Positions 1-6,423 of a stretch of DNA of 9,231 bases are shown piece after piece (positions within the stretch are counted from its first letter, which is position 1; each line of letters opens with the position of its first letter). The notes under the pieces are model-generated. The model worked only from the letters and a program-made list of their open reading frames with translations, was not told the DNA's origin and searched no databases. The position numbers and the translations under genes are program-made. The stretch is from Candidatus Sifarchaeum marinoarchaea (GTDB taxonomy: Archaea; Asgardarchaeota; Sifarchaeia; Borrarchaeales; Borrarchaeaceae). The stretch spans positions 1-9,231 of the forward strand of contig JAECRW010000056.1 in NCBI GenBank assembly GCA_016294985.1, read 5' to 3'.

Positions 1-1336
1 GCTCCTCTGACTCTGTGAGCTTTTTCTCCAATTGCTTCCGTTCCGTAATATCCTTAATCATTTCCACAACTGCTGCAATATTTCCTTCCGCGTCTCGTAT
101 GGGAGAGCTGGTGGTCAATAAATGAATACCACTTCCATCCGGAAGTATGCTAGGCCGTTCGGTAACGATCGTTTTTCCTTCATTAAACACCCTTTCGACA
201 GTACAGTCAGGACAGGGCGTATCTAACCATTTATAAACATCATAACACTTCTTGCCAACAACATCACCCCAGAGATCCTTTACTTGCTGATTTGCCCAGA
301 TGATGTCTAAATCCTTATTTTGAATTGTGATGAGGTCTCCAATTCCAGCTAATATTGCCTTGAGTTTTTCTTCCGATTCTTTTAGGGCTTTTGTTCGTTC
401 ATCAACCATCTTTTCCAGGTTTTCAGTATATTCTTTTATTTTTTCCTCAGCCCGTTTGCGAGAGATGATACTTCCCACTCGTTCGGCAATAACGTTGATC
501 AGAATTCTCTCTTCCTTTAGAAAAGGTCCCTCATCGATTTCTGGTTTTTCTTTCAAATAACAGACTTCCACAATACCAATTCGATCTCCATGCAAATTGA
601 TGTCGCTGACCTGCTTCCAGATGGTTTCTCTAAAGTTTTTCGTTATGAACTCTTGATCCTCCAGAATGATTCGTGCGCTCGTGATTCCTGGGTGCTGCCA
701 AGCAGGAGGAATGAGATCAACTATCCCCTGAAGTAGTTCCTCCAACAAAATGTCCCTTTTCTCAACAAGTTTAGAAATGCCATAGAGACAATTCATTTCC
801 TTGACTCGCTTTCCTAGATCATGTGTACGTTTCCTTAATGCCATCTCAACCCGCTTGGGCAAGGTGATGTCTTTGATCACATAAACAAATTTCACAATTT
901 CTCCGATTTCATCCTCGATGGGATACGCACTTAGTTCAACAAAACGTTTATTCCCTTCTTTATCAAAATGGCTATGCGGTAGAATTTGAGTTTTGCCAGT
1001 TTTTTGCAGTTCATAAATGGGGCATGGATCACGGGGTGGTTCACAGGGGCTCTCCCGAAGATGTGTAACCTGGTAACAATACTTTTCTAGGATGTTATCC
1101 ATTTCGTAACTATATTTTTCTAGAGCTGCCTTATTTGCCCATAGAATCTTACAATCTTTAGAGAGAAGAAATATGCTCTCCGTAATCCCTCGGGTTATAC
1201 TTTCCAGTAGTTCTTTTGATTTTTTTATTTCTTTTTCCGCCTGCTTGTGCTCGGTGATGCCGCTTTTTATCGCTTCCTTTACATCAGCTGGGACATCATC
1301 CCTGTCCAAATATTCTGCTAAACCTATCTTTGGCAT
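1..1336 (-). CDS. PAS-GAF-PAS sensor protein, N-terminal part (runs off the left edge)
   Basis: The minus frame is open from an ATG at 1336 to the window edge, giving 445 codons with no stop. A Shine-Dalgarno GGAG (plus positions 1345-1348) sits 8 nt before the ATG, which decides the start. Residues about 43-160 form a PAS domain with the typical LWAN and VYVIKDIT segments. Residues about 183-295 look like a GAF domain, ending in a helix. Residues about 296-322 are a charged linker of coiled-coil type, and residues 323-435 are a second PAS domain (IIWAN, VVEMIKDITERK). Both PAS domains carry cysteines: C87, C98 and C105 in the first, C364, C375 and C378 (a CPDC motif) in the second. No signal peptide or membrane segment is visible, so the protein is probably cytosolic. 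By family it should be a signal-transduction sensor, probably a histidine kinase, but the output domain lies outside the window. Cysteine-bearing PAS domains suggest redox or metal/heme sensing, as in the Methanosarcina sensor MsmS; that is inference. It is transcribed divergently from the amidohydrolase. Confidence 0.88.
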   Translation of the reverse strand, partial: MPKIGLAEYLDRDDVPADVKEAIKSGITEHKQAEKEIKKSKELLESITRGITESIFLLSKDCKILWANKAALEKYSYEMDNILEKYCYQVTHLRESPCEPPRDPCPIYELQKTGKTQILPHSHFDKEGNKRFVELSAYPIEDEIGEIVKFVYVIKDITLPKRVEMALRKRTHDLGKRVKEMNCLYGISKLVEKRDILLEELLQGIVDLIPPAWQHPGITSARIILEDQEFITKNFRETIWKQVSDINLHGDRIGIVEVCYLKEKPEIDEGPFLKEERILINVIAERVGSIISRKRAEEKIKEYTENLEKMVDERTKALKESEEKLKAILAGIGDLITIQNKDLDIIWANQQVKDLWGDVVGKKCYDVYKWLDTPCPDCTVERVFNEGKTIVTERPSILPDGSGIHLLTTSSPIRDAEGNIAAVVEMIKDITERKQLEKKLTESEE

Positions 1337-1382
1337 TATAATAGCTCCAAGTTATCATCGACATGGCTATACATATCTTTTG

Positions 1383-1492
1383 CGGTCTAAGGCGAGGCTA
1401 AAGCTGAAAGATTGAGGAAAGGGGGATATGTAAACTACCCCGCCCTAAAGGACGAGGCTTGTAGCTGTACTTGGTATCAGTCGGTCTAAGGC
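1383..1492 (+). repeat. 11-bp direct repeats flanking the hairpin
   Basis: The 11-mer cggtctaaggc occurs exactly at 1383-1393 and again at 1482-1492, 99 bp apart, on either side of the hairpin at 1435-1464. The sequence after the first copy (cgaggctaaagctg) also resembles the right arm of the hairpin (cgaggcttgtagctg, 1453-1467). The three segments may therefore be degenerate copies of one short unit. Confidence 0.5.
1435..1464 (+). repeat. IS200/IS605-like terminal hairpin remnant
   Basis: The segment can fold as CTAC, then CCCGCCC, a TAAA loop, GGACGAG(G), a short CTT bulge, and closing GTAG. Two positions of the stem pair only as G-U in RNA. A C-rich arm, a TAAA-type loop, a G-rich arm and then CTTGTAG is the kind of structure I associate with ends of IS200/IS605 and TnpB (IS1341-type) elements in archaea. 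No tnpA or tnpB coding sequence is visible within the window, so at most this is a solo end or decayed remnant. Assignment to that family is from memory of typical ends, not from a search. Confidence 0.4.
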
Positions 1493-1680
1493 TCTTACCA
1501 TATGAAGCTACAGAAGTTCAATGAGAAATATGCAACTGATTCTAAAAATGTGCTGAAAAAAACAACTCGACACTAAAACATTGACAAATACGCTCGCGTA
1601 ACAAAATTTGGATACACTTGCTAAATCAACCGAATTCTTTTTAAGGATTTTCGATATGTTATTTATTTTTGTTTAATAAA

Positions 1681-1686
1681 AGGAGG
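1681..1686 (+). promoter_or_regulatory. Strong Shine-Dalgarno deciding a TTG start
   Basis: AGGAGG lies 7 nt before the TTG at 1694. This is the best ribosome-binding site in the window. It fixes the amidohydrolase start at a non-ATG codon, immediately upstream of the DTHCH active-site motif region. Confidence 0.8.
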
Positions 1687-1693
1687 CCTTCTT

Positions 1694-2953
1694 TTGCTTG
1701 ATTTATCTGAATATCCTGTCATAGATACACACTGTCATGTTTTTAGAGAGGATGTTGGTAAAACTCTTACTGCAGATGGCTTCGCCCAAGATATAAATTT
1801 CGGCTCTTTTTACCCAGATTTTTTAATTCCATCATCTATTCTTAACGATTACAATATGGCTTCAAATGAGAAAAAAAATGAACTAGATAAAAAATATAGA
1901 ATTACACAGACTTTAAAGGAACTCAAATACCATTCTAGGCATGCTCTTTTCTATAGACAAATGTTGCATGAACTTGCAAAGTTTCTAAATTGTGCTGATG
2001 ATTTAGAAACAATAATTAATGTAAGAAATCAAAAAGCGACAGATTTTAGAAACTATTTGACAGAATTATTTGCAGATGTGCGCCTTGAGGCACTAATAAT
2101 TGATGACGGATTTTCTGAGATCGCGGTTGATAAACCGCTCCAAACAATTGAATGGGCAGAGTTTGAACAATTAGTGCCCATCCAAATTGTGCGCATCAGT
2201 AGAATTGAAAATCTTATTAAAAATGCGCTTCTAGTTTCTACGAATTTTGATGACTTTATTGTCAACTACGACAACGAAATGAATACAGCAATTACTAGGT
2301 ATAATTCTCGTGGATTTAAATCAATTGTTGCATATCGTACTGGACTGATTATAGGAGCTCCAGATGAATCTGATGCTAGAAAAGATTTTGATAAGTATCT
2401 TCGCGAAAAATCGCCAGAAGTTGAGCGATGGGGGCTAAAAAATCTTCGTGACTTTCTGATTTGGCGCACTGTGGAAAAATGCATTGAATTAGATCTTCCC
2501 TTTCAGTTTCATACGGGTATTGGCGATGTAGATACAATCGTGGATCAAAGTAATCCAGTTTGTCTATTTGACTTCTTAAGAGACAAAAAAATTAGACACG
2601 CAAAGATTATTTTAGCGCATGCTGGTTTTCCCTATGTTTCTGAAGCCACAAATCTGCTGAATATACTTCCTAACGTCTATCTCGAATTATCAGTGATGTT
2701 TCCATTTACTAGCGCTGGATCAATAACGAATTTAATGAGGACATTAGAATTTGCTCCTCTAACAAAAGTTATGATTGGAAGCGATGCATTTAACACACCT
2801 GAGCTTTATTGGTTAGGAGCGAAGGTTGCGAAAAAGGCATTGGCACGTGTACTCTCTGATTTCATTGAATTTGGAGCTATCAATGAAGATGAAGCCTATA
2901 AGTTTGCAGGATTGATCTTATCAGAAAATACAAAGCGTGTATACAAGCTCTGA
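1694..2953 (+). CDS. TIM-barrel amidohydrolase (amidohydrolase_2 / FluG N-domain-like)
   Basis: The predicted protein has 419 residues, starts at TTG behind AGGAGG and ends at TGA. Metal-ligand motifs of the amidohydrolase superfamily occur in barrel order: DTHCH at residues 11-15 (H13, H15), QFHTG at 271-275 (H273), ILAHAG at 306-311 (H309), and MIGSDAF at 360-366 (D364). Together these argue for an active metal-dependent hydrolase or isomerase of the amidohydrolase_2 type, the group that includes uronate isomerase and the amidohydrolase half of fungal FluG/glutamine-synthetase-like proteins. The segment between about residues 40 and 250 is largely helical and family-specific. No signal peptide is seen, so it should be cytosolic. 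It lies 85 bp before pylB on the same strand and may be co-transcribed with it. Its substrate cannot be read from the sequence. An amide such as a gamma-glutamyl amine is a guess based on FluG relatives and the Pyl context. Confidence 0.85.
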   Translation: MLDLSEYPVIDTHCHVFREDVGKTLTADGFAQDINFGSFYPDFLIPSSILNDYNMASNEKKNELDKKYRITQTLKELKYHSRHALFYRQMLHELAKFLNCADDLETIINVRNQKATDFRNYLTELFADVRLEALIIDDGFSEIAVDKPLQTIEWAEFEQLVPIQIVRISRIENLIKNALLVSTNFDDFIVNYDNEMNTAITRYNSRGFKSIVAYRTGLIIGAPDESDARKDFDKYLREKSPEVERWGLKNLRDFLIWRTVEKCIELDLPFQFHTGIGDVDTIVDQSNPVCLFDFLRDKKIRHAKIILAHAGFPYVSEATNLLNILPNVYLELSVMFPFTSAGSITNLMRTLEFAPLTKVMIGSDAFNTPELYWLGAKVAKKALARVLSDFIEFGAINEDEAYKFAGLILSENTKRVYKL

Positions 2954-2962
2954 GAACTTTCC

Positions 2963-2993
2963 TATTTTTTATGCAGTTATTCACTAAAAAATA
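2963..2993. repeat. A/T inverted repeat between the amidohydrolase gene and pylB
   Basis: TATTTTTTA (2963-2971) and TAAAAAATA (2985-2993) are perfect 9-bp inverted copies separated by 13 nt, lying 10 nt after the amidohydrolase stop. It could be a weak hairpin or T-run terminator for the upstream gene, or a symmetrical regulator site in the pylB leader. An A/T-only stem is also common by chance in AT-rich gaps. Confidence 0.4.
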
Positions 2994-3038
2994 AAAAGGA
3001 AAAGTCTTTTACCCACCCATAGTAATGGATGGACGGAA

Positions 3039-4130
3039 ATGGAAACTTCTTTCATCTCTTCGGAACTAAGACCAGAGGACCCAATGATTCGCAGTATTCT
3101 TGAAAGAGTGTTAAAGGGGAAAAAATTAACTAGACGGGAAGCCCTTTACTTATTGAAGGCAAGGGATCCGAAAGATATCTTTGCATTGTTTTCAACGGCT
3201 CATGAGCTTCGTGCACGATATTTTGAAAATTCTGTATTTGCTTATGGATTCATTTATTTCACTACCCATTGTGAAAACTCTTGCACTTTTTGTTATTATA
3301 GGAAACCAAACTCTAATTGTCAACGCTATAGAAAAACCCCTGAAGAAATAATACGCCAAGCTGAAAAATTGAAAGAATCTGGAGTACATTTAATCGATTT
3401 GACATCAGGGGAGGATCCCCGATTTTTCAAGCCAGACTACTCTGGTTTGCTATTCATTTTATCATCAGTGAAAGAGACCATAGATTTACCATTAATGGCA
3501 TCACCTGGAGTTCTTCCTAAACTTGTTTTAAAGAAAGTCTCTGAAATTGTTGATTGGTATGCACTCTATCAAGAAACTCACAATCGTGAACTCTTTTCAA
3601 AACTACGCATTAACCAAGACTATGACAAAAGAATGAAAGCAAAGCTTCTTGCAATAGGAATGGGGTTATTGATAGAAGAAGGAATTCTTTTGGGCGTAGG
3701 AGAATCAGAAGAAGATCGAATTAATTCATTTTTCACCATGAGGGACATTGGAGCAGATCAAGTACGTGTAATGGGATTTGTACCGCAACAAGGAACTCCA
3801 ATGGAGCAAAACATCTCGCCTCCAATCTTGGATGAAATGAAGTCAATTGCACTTTTACGTTTGATTCACCCAGACAAACTTATTCCAGCATCCTTTGATA
3901 TTGATGGATTAAAGGGGCTTCAATTACGTCTATTGGCCGGGGCAAATGTAATAACCTCTCTTATTCCACAGACATCAGGTTTACTTGGTGTAGCTGCATC
4001 AGATCTTGGAATTAATCAAGGAATCAGAAGTATTCAAGCTATTAAACCATATGTAGAAAGTATAGGGTTAAAAATAGCAACAATACACCAATATAATGAA
4101 TTTATCCAACAAAGGAAAAGATCATCTTGA
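3039..4130 (+). CDS. pylB: PylB, 3-methylornithine synthase (radical SAM)
   Basis: PylB is the first enzyme of pyrrolysine biosynthesis. It is a radical SAM mutase that rearranges L-lysine to (3R)-3-methyl-D-ornithine. The protein has 363 residues, against about 350 in Methanosarcina. The [4Fe-4S] motif CxxxCxxC is C78, C82, C85 (CENSCTFC), followed by YY as in known PylB. Other family-typical stretches are HLIDLTSGEDP (116-126), LMASPG (152-157), YALYQETH (174-181) with SKLR (187-190), RVMGFVPQQGTP (243-254), LIPASFDIDGL (281-291) and LRLLAGANVITS (297-308). All enzyme parts look intact. The start is uncertain: the ATG at 3039 has only a weak GGA-rich stretch before it. An in-frame ATG at 3084 (codon 16) follows AGAGG at 3074-3078 and would give 348 residues, nearer the usual length. 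It overlaps pylC, so the two are co-transcribed. Confidence 0.96.
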   Translation: METSFISSELRPEDPMIRSILERVLKGKKLTRREALYLLKARDPKDIFALFSTAHELRARYFENSVFAYGFIYFTTHCENSCTFCYYRKPNSNCQRYRKTPEEIIRQAEKLKESGVHLIDLTSGEDPRFFKPDYSGLLFILSSVKETIDLPLMASPGVLPKLVLKKVSEIVDWYALYQETHNRELFSKLRINQDYDKRMKAKLLAIGMGLLIEEGILLGVGESEEDRINSFFTMRDIGADQVRVMGFVPQQGTPMEQNISPPILDEMKSIALLRLIHPDKLIPASFDIDGLKGLQLRLLAGANVITSLIPQTSGLLGVAASDLGINQGIRSIQAIKPYVESIGLKIATIHQYNEFIQQRKRSS

Positions 4131-5290
4131 GGTTGGCCTTGGTTGGTGGGTGTCTACAGGGACTTGAAGCAGCCTATCTTGCGAAAAAAGCGGATATAAC
4201 TACACTGTTAATCGATAGAGAACCTAATACTCCTGCCTCTACGATTGTTGATGAAAATTACATTTTTGATGTTATGAAGCAAGAAGATCTCTTTACAAAA
4301 CTTTGCAAAACTATAGATGCCGTTTTACCAACTACAGAAAATATAAAAACGCTTCTCTTTCTGGAAAAAGCTTGTAAGAGACATGGGGTTCCCTTTTTAC
4401 AAGATAATGACGCCTTTTTGGTAACTTCTAATAAGACGCGATCTAAAAACTTTCTGAGAAGCCACCACGTTGATGTTCCAAAACCTTGGCCTGATGCCAC
4501 ATTTCCCTTAATAGTTAAACCTGCCCGCTTGAGTGGCAGCGTTAGTGTCCGTAAGGTGTCTATACCCTCACAATTACCTCACGTAATAAGTGAAGTCCAG
4601 CAAGTTGATCAAGAAGTTATTGTGGAAGAATTTGTCGAAGGTCGCGCGATCTCTCTAGAAGTTCTTGCATTTAAAGGAAATCCTATACCGTTTCAAATTA
4701 CAGATTTAGAATTTGATGAGTTCTATGGATGTAAAAGAGTAACAGCGCCAACTGTAATTCCTAATCGAATTAAAACTAAATTTATCGACACTGGATTGAA
4801 AATTGCAAAATATCTAAATCTAAATGGACTAACTGACGTTCAAAGCATAGTTACAACTTCTAATCTGTTGAAAACTAACGAAATAAATGCACGTTTACCT
4901 AGTCAGACGCCTACCGTCGTTTTTCATTCTACTGGAATCAATATTGTGGAAGAAATTGCCAGTATGTTCCTTATGAATACTTTACCATCGAAAAACGTTG
5001 ATATTGAAAAAGGTGTCGTCTATCAGCATGTCATTATTCGTGATCATTCTTTAAAAGTTCAAGGTGAACATATATTGGCAGATGCAAAGAATTTAACTCA
5101 TGAACTAAACTTTTTCGGTGCAGATGAGGCGATCACGAACTTTTTTAGTAAAGATGTCAAAAAACGAGTTGCGACACTAATCGTTAGAGATAGTACTCTC
5201 GAAAAGGCAAAAAAGAAAATGGATGCTGTGGTTGAAGAGATCATGTCAGAGTTCAAGCTTGCACAATATATTGATCAAAAATCGAATTAA
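4127..5290 (+). CDS. pylC: PylC, 3-methylornithine-L-lysine ligase (ATP-grasp)
   Basis: PylC joins 3-methylornithine to the epsilon-amine of L-lysine using ATP, giving N6-(3-methylornithyl)-lysine. The protein has 387 residues, slightly longer than the roughly 363 of Methanosarcina. Its N terminus (LALVGGCLQGLEAAYLAKKA, residues 3-22) matches the PylC N terminus closely. ATP-grasp elements follow: PLIVKP (127-132) with a serine/glycine loop at 135-140, VIVEEFVEGRAISLEV (164-179), and the catalytic-end segment NEINARLPSQTP (251-262) then STGINIVEE (268-276), which is highly characteristic of PylC. Translation starts at a TTG within TTGA, so the start and the pylB TGA stop overlap by 4 nt. AAAGGA at 4111-4116 provides the Shine-Dalgarno with 10-nt spacing. 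This arrangement implies translational coupling. The gene ends in TAA one codon boundary before the pylD leader. No frameshift or missing core motif is seen. Confidence 0.96.
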   Translation: MRLALVGGCLQGLEAAYLAKKADITTLLIDREPNTPASTIVDENYIFDVMKQEDLFTKLCKTIDAVLPTTENIKTLLFLEKACKRHGVPFLQDNDAFLVTSNKTRSKNFLRSHHVDVPKPWPDATFPLIVKPARLSGSVSVRKVSIPSQLPHVISEVQQVDQEVIVEEFVEGRAISLEVLAFKGNPIPFQITDLEFDEFYGCKRVTAPTVIPNRIKTKFIDTGLKIAKYLNLNGLTDVQSIVTTSNLLKTNEINARLPSQTPTVVFHSTGINIVEEIASMFLMNTLPSKNVDIEKGVVYQHVIIRDHSLKVQGEHILADAKNLTHELNFFGADEAITNFFSKDVKKRVATLIVRDSTLEKAKKKMDAVVEEIMSEFKLAQYIDQKSN

Positions 5291-5295
5291 GTGAT
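5291..5295 (+). promoter_or_regulatory. pylD Shine-Dalgarno (GTGAT), deciding the ATG start at 5300
   Basis: Directly after the pylC stop, GTGAT matches part of the archaeal anti-Shine-Dalgarno complement (GGAGGTGAT) and lies 4 nt before ATG at 5300. The GTG at 5291 could instead be read as a start. No good Shine-Dalgarno precedes it, and the family N terminus aligns from the ATG at 5300. Confidence 0.55.
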
Positions 5296-5299
5296 TGAA

Positions 5300-6130
5300 A
5301 TGACTCGTCTTATGCCTGAACAGGTGCAACAAATTCCAATGAATTTACAAAACTATGATGTAGAGTTGATGCAAAAAACTGGTACCTCTATGTTAGGGAT
5401 TGCAAAACATGCACTAAGCATTAAGTATAATGTTACAACAATCTTAAGCAAATCAACTTCAGCGATAATACCCATAACAACGGGAGAAGGTATAATACCT
5501 GGTTTTACTGAAGCAGTTTTATCCATATTAATTCATATCGGAATGGATGCCTATATTACTAAAAAAACGGATGTAAGAGGTTTTGCTGAAGCATTATCTG
5601 GACAAGCCGACGTGATATTCGCTGCAGATGATTATTCTTTTAATGCCATTAACCTTAGAACCCGTTATGTCTCAGATAACTCTGTATGCACAGGAAAGGC
5701 TTATGTCGCTGCATTGGATCTCGCAGTAAAGGGAATAAAAGGAAAAACTGTTCTTGTCATAGGATATGGCCCCGTAGGACAAGCTGCAACCATAGAATTA
5801 CTTGATAGACGCGCCAATGTAGTTCTTTACGACATTGATAAAGTAAAAATGGGATATGCCAAACGTGAATTTAAAGATCGCATTCATATTGTTCACTCAA
5901 TCAAAGAAGGAATGTGGTATGCAAATTTGATAGTTGATGCAACTCCAGTGCCAGACATTATTTCTGAAGATATGATAACAGAAGATACATTTGTTGTTGC
6001 ACCTGGGATACCCTTAGGGCTCACTAGCAAAGCAGTCAAAAAAATCACAAGTGAACATTTAATTCACGACTCGCTTGAGTTAGGTGTCGCAACTATGGCG
6101 TTGGACGTGTTATTTAGCCAAGATTTTTGA
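5300..6130 (+). CDS. pylD: PylD, pyrrolysine synthase dehydrogenase
   Basis: PylD is the last step of pyrrolysine biosynthesis. It is an NAD-dependent dehydrogenase that oxidises the terminal amine of 3-methylornithyl-lysine to an aldehyde-like product, which cyclises to the pyrroline ring. From ATG 5300 it has 276 residues, against about 260 in Methanosarcina. The N-terminal substrate domain includes IIPITTGEGIIPGFTEAV (56-73), VIFAADDYSFNAINL (105-119) and the CTGKAYVAALD segment (130-140). The Rossmann domain begins at VLVIGYGPVG (151-160, GxGxxG) with an acidic YDID at the end of the second strand (177-180). DATP (213-216) and APGIP (234-238) follow, and LELGVATMALDVL forms the C-terminal helix. 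The start at 5300 aligns with the family N terminus (the LMPEQ segment against LTPED), while GTG at 5291 would add three residues. It is the third gene of the pylBCD operon and ends at TGA. Confidence 0.95.
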   Translation: MTRLMPEQVQQIPMNLQNYDVELMQKTGTSMLGIAKHALSIKYNVTTILSKSTSAIIPITTGEGIIPGFTEAVLSILIHIGMDAYITKKTDVRGFAEALSGQADVIFAADDYSFNAINLRTRYVSDNSVCTGKAYVAALDLAVKGIKGKTVLVIGYGPVGQAATIELLDRRANVVLYDIDKVKMGYAKREFKDRIHIVHSIKEGMWYANLIVDATPVPDIISEDMITEDTFVVAPGIPLGLTSKAVKKITSEHLIHDSLELGVATMALDVLFSQDF

Positions 6131-6144
6131 TACTCTAAACAGGG

Positions 6145-6161
6145 GAGCATTCTGGCTTGTT
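6145..6161 (+). repeat. Direct repeat copy 1 (GAGCATTYTGGCTTGTT)
   Basis: This 17-bp motif begins 14 nt after the pylD stop. It matches 6332-6348 at 16 of 17 positions (C6152 against T6339). It is followed after 3 nt by ATTACTTAT (6165-6173) and then a tatata stretch. Confidence 0.7.
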
Positions 6162-6187
6162 GTAATTACTTATATACACATCGCAGT

Positions 6188-6216
6188 CTATTTTTTCTAT
6201 ACTTTTGATTTTCTCT
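6188..6216 (+). terminator. T-run terminator candidate after pylD
   Basis: A stretch dominated by T, including six consecutive T at 6191-6196 and further T-runs at 6203-6206 and 6209-6212, lies about 60 nt past the pylD stop. Archaeal transcription commonly ends at such T-rich coding-strand tracts without a strong hairpin. Nothing in the sequence proves use here. Confidence 0.45.
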
Positions 6217-6331
6217 ATATATATTTGAAGCTGAACTTTGTAAAGCGTTTATAGTATCTCTGAAATATTAAGCATGCCAGAAATGTATGCATTTATATAT
6301 TTATTACTTATTAAGAGGGTGCTATTTCTTA

Positions 6332-6348
6332 GAGCATTTTGGCTTGTT
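6332..6348 (+). repeat. Direct repeat copy 2 (GAGCATTYTGGCTTGTT)
   Basis: This is the second copy of the motif, exactly 187 bp downstream of the first. It is followed after 8 nt (ctatatat) by ATTACTTATTAA (6357-6368). The 12-mer ATTACTTATTAA also occurs at 6303-6314. Confidence 0.7.
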
Positions 6349-6359
6349 CTATATATATT
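6349..6359 (+). promoter_or_regulatory. Candidate TATA box of the permease gene
   Basis: ctatatatatt lies about 65-75 nt before the permease ATG, directly after the second 17-bp repeat. A TATA box here would put the transcript start near 6380 and leave a leader of about 40 nt carrying the GGAG site. Other tatata stretches in this gap could serve instead. Confidence 0.45.
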
Positions 6360-6423
6360 ACTTATTAACATAATTGCTAACAAATAGCTAATGAAAATAA
6401 AAATCAATATGGAGAAATAACTA

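Larger units (their letters stand above)
1337..1693. other. Gene-poor divergent intergenic region with repeat remnants
   Basis: This 357-bp gap lies between the divergent sensor gene and the amidohydrolase gene. I see no convincing protein gene or tRNA in it. The left part holds the sensor gene's Shine-Dalgarno and a TATA-like tatacatat (1368-1376, read on the minus strand). The middle holds a hairpin at 1435-1464 with related repeat copies on either side. The right part (about 1540-1680) is A/T-rich and must carry the amidohydrolase promoter. Weak TATA-like candidates there are tttttaag near 1638-1645 and tatttattt near 1659-1668, but neither is strong enough to call. Confidence 0.6.
6131..6423. 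other. AT-rich pylD-permease intergenic region with repeats and TATA-like boxes
   Basis: This 293-bp gap contains no credible gene or tRNA. It holds a T-run probably ending the pyl transcript, two copies of a 17-bp motif, three copies of an ATTACTTAT-type motif and several tatata stretches (about 6171, 6216, 6295 and 6350). The permease Shine-Dalgarno GGAG is at 6411-6414. Confidence 0.7.

Noticed and set aside
327..560. Plus-strand frame of 77 codons inside the sensor gene region
   Set aside because: It is Ser/Phe-rich and antisense to the continuous PAS-GAF-PAS frame on the minus strand, so it is a shadow.
1173..1415. Plus-strand 80-codon frame reaching into the intergenic repeat region
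   Set aside because: Most of it is antisense to the N terminus of the sensor gene, and it has no recognisable domain or Shine-Dalgarno.
1337..1693. Possible CRISPR array because of repeated cggtctaaggc
   Set aside because: There are only two exact 11-bp copies and no regular spacer length or 25-40-bp repeats; a degraded mobile-element end is a better explanation.
6128..6165. CTCTAAA just after pylD, resembling the anticodon loop of tRNA-Pyl (CUA anticodon)
   Set aside because: The flanking bases do not form an anticodon stem, and no acceptor, D or T arm can be drawn around it, so it is not pylT.
6391..6420. Nine-codon frame ATG...TAA directly before the permease gene, which could be a leader peptide
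   Set aside because: It is only nine codons, A/T-rich and Lys/Ile-rich as random AT-rich DNA would give, and has no Shine-Dalgarno of its own.
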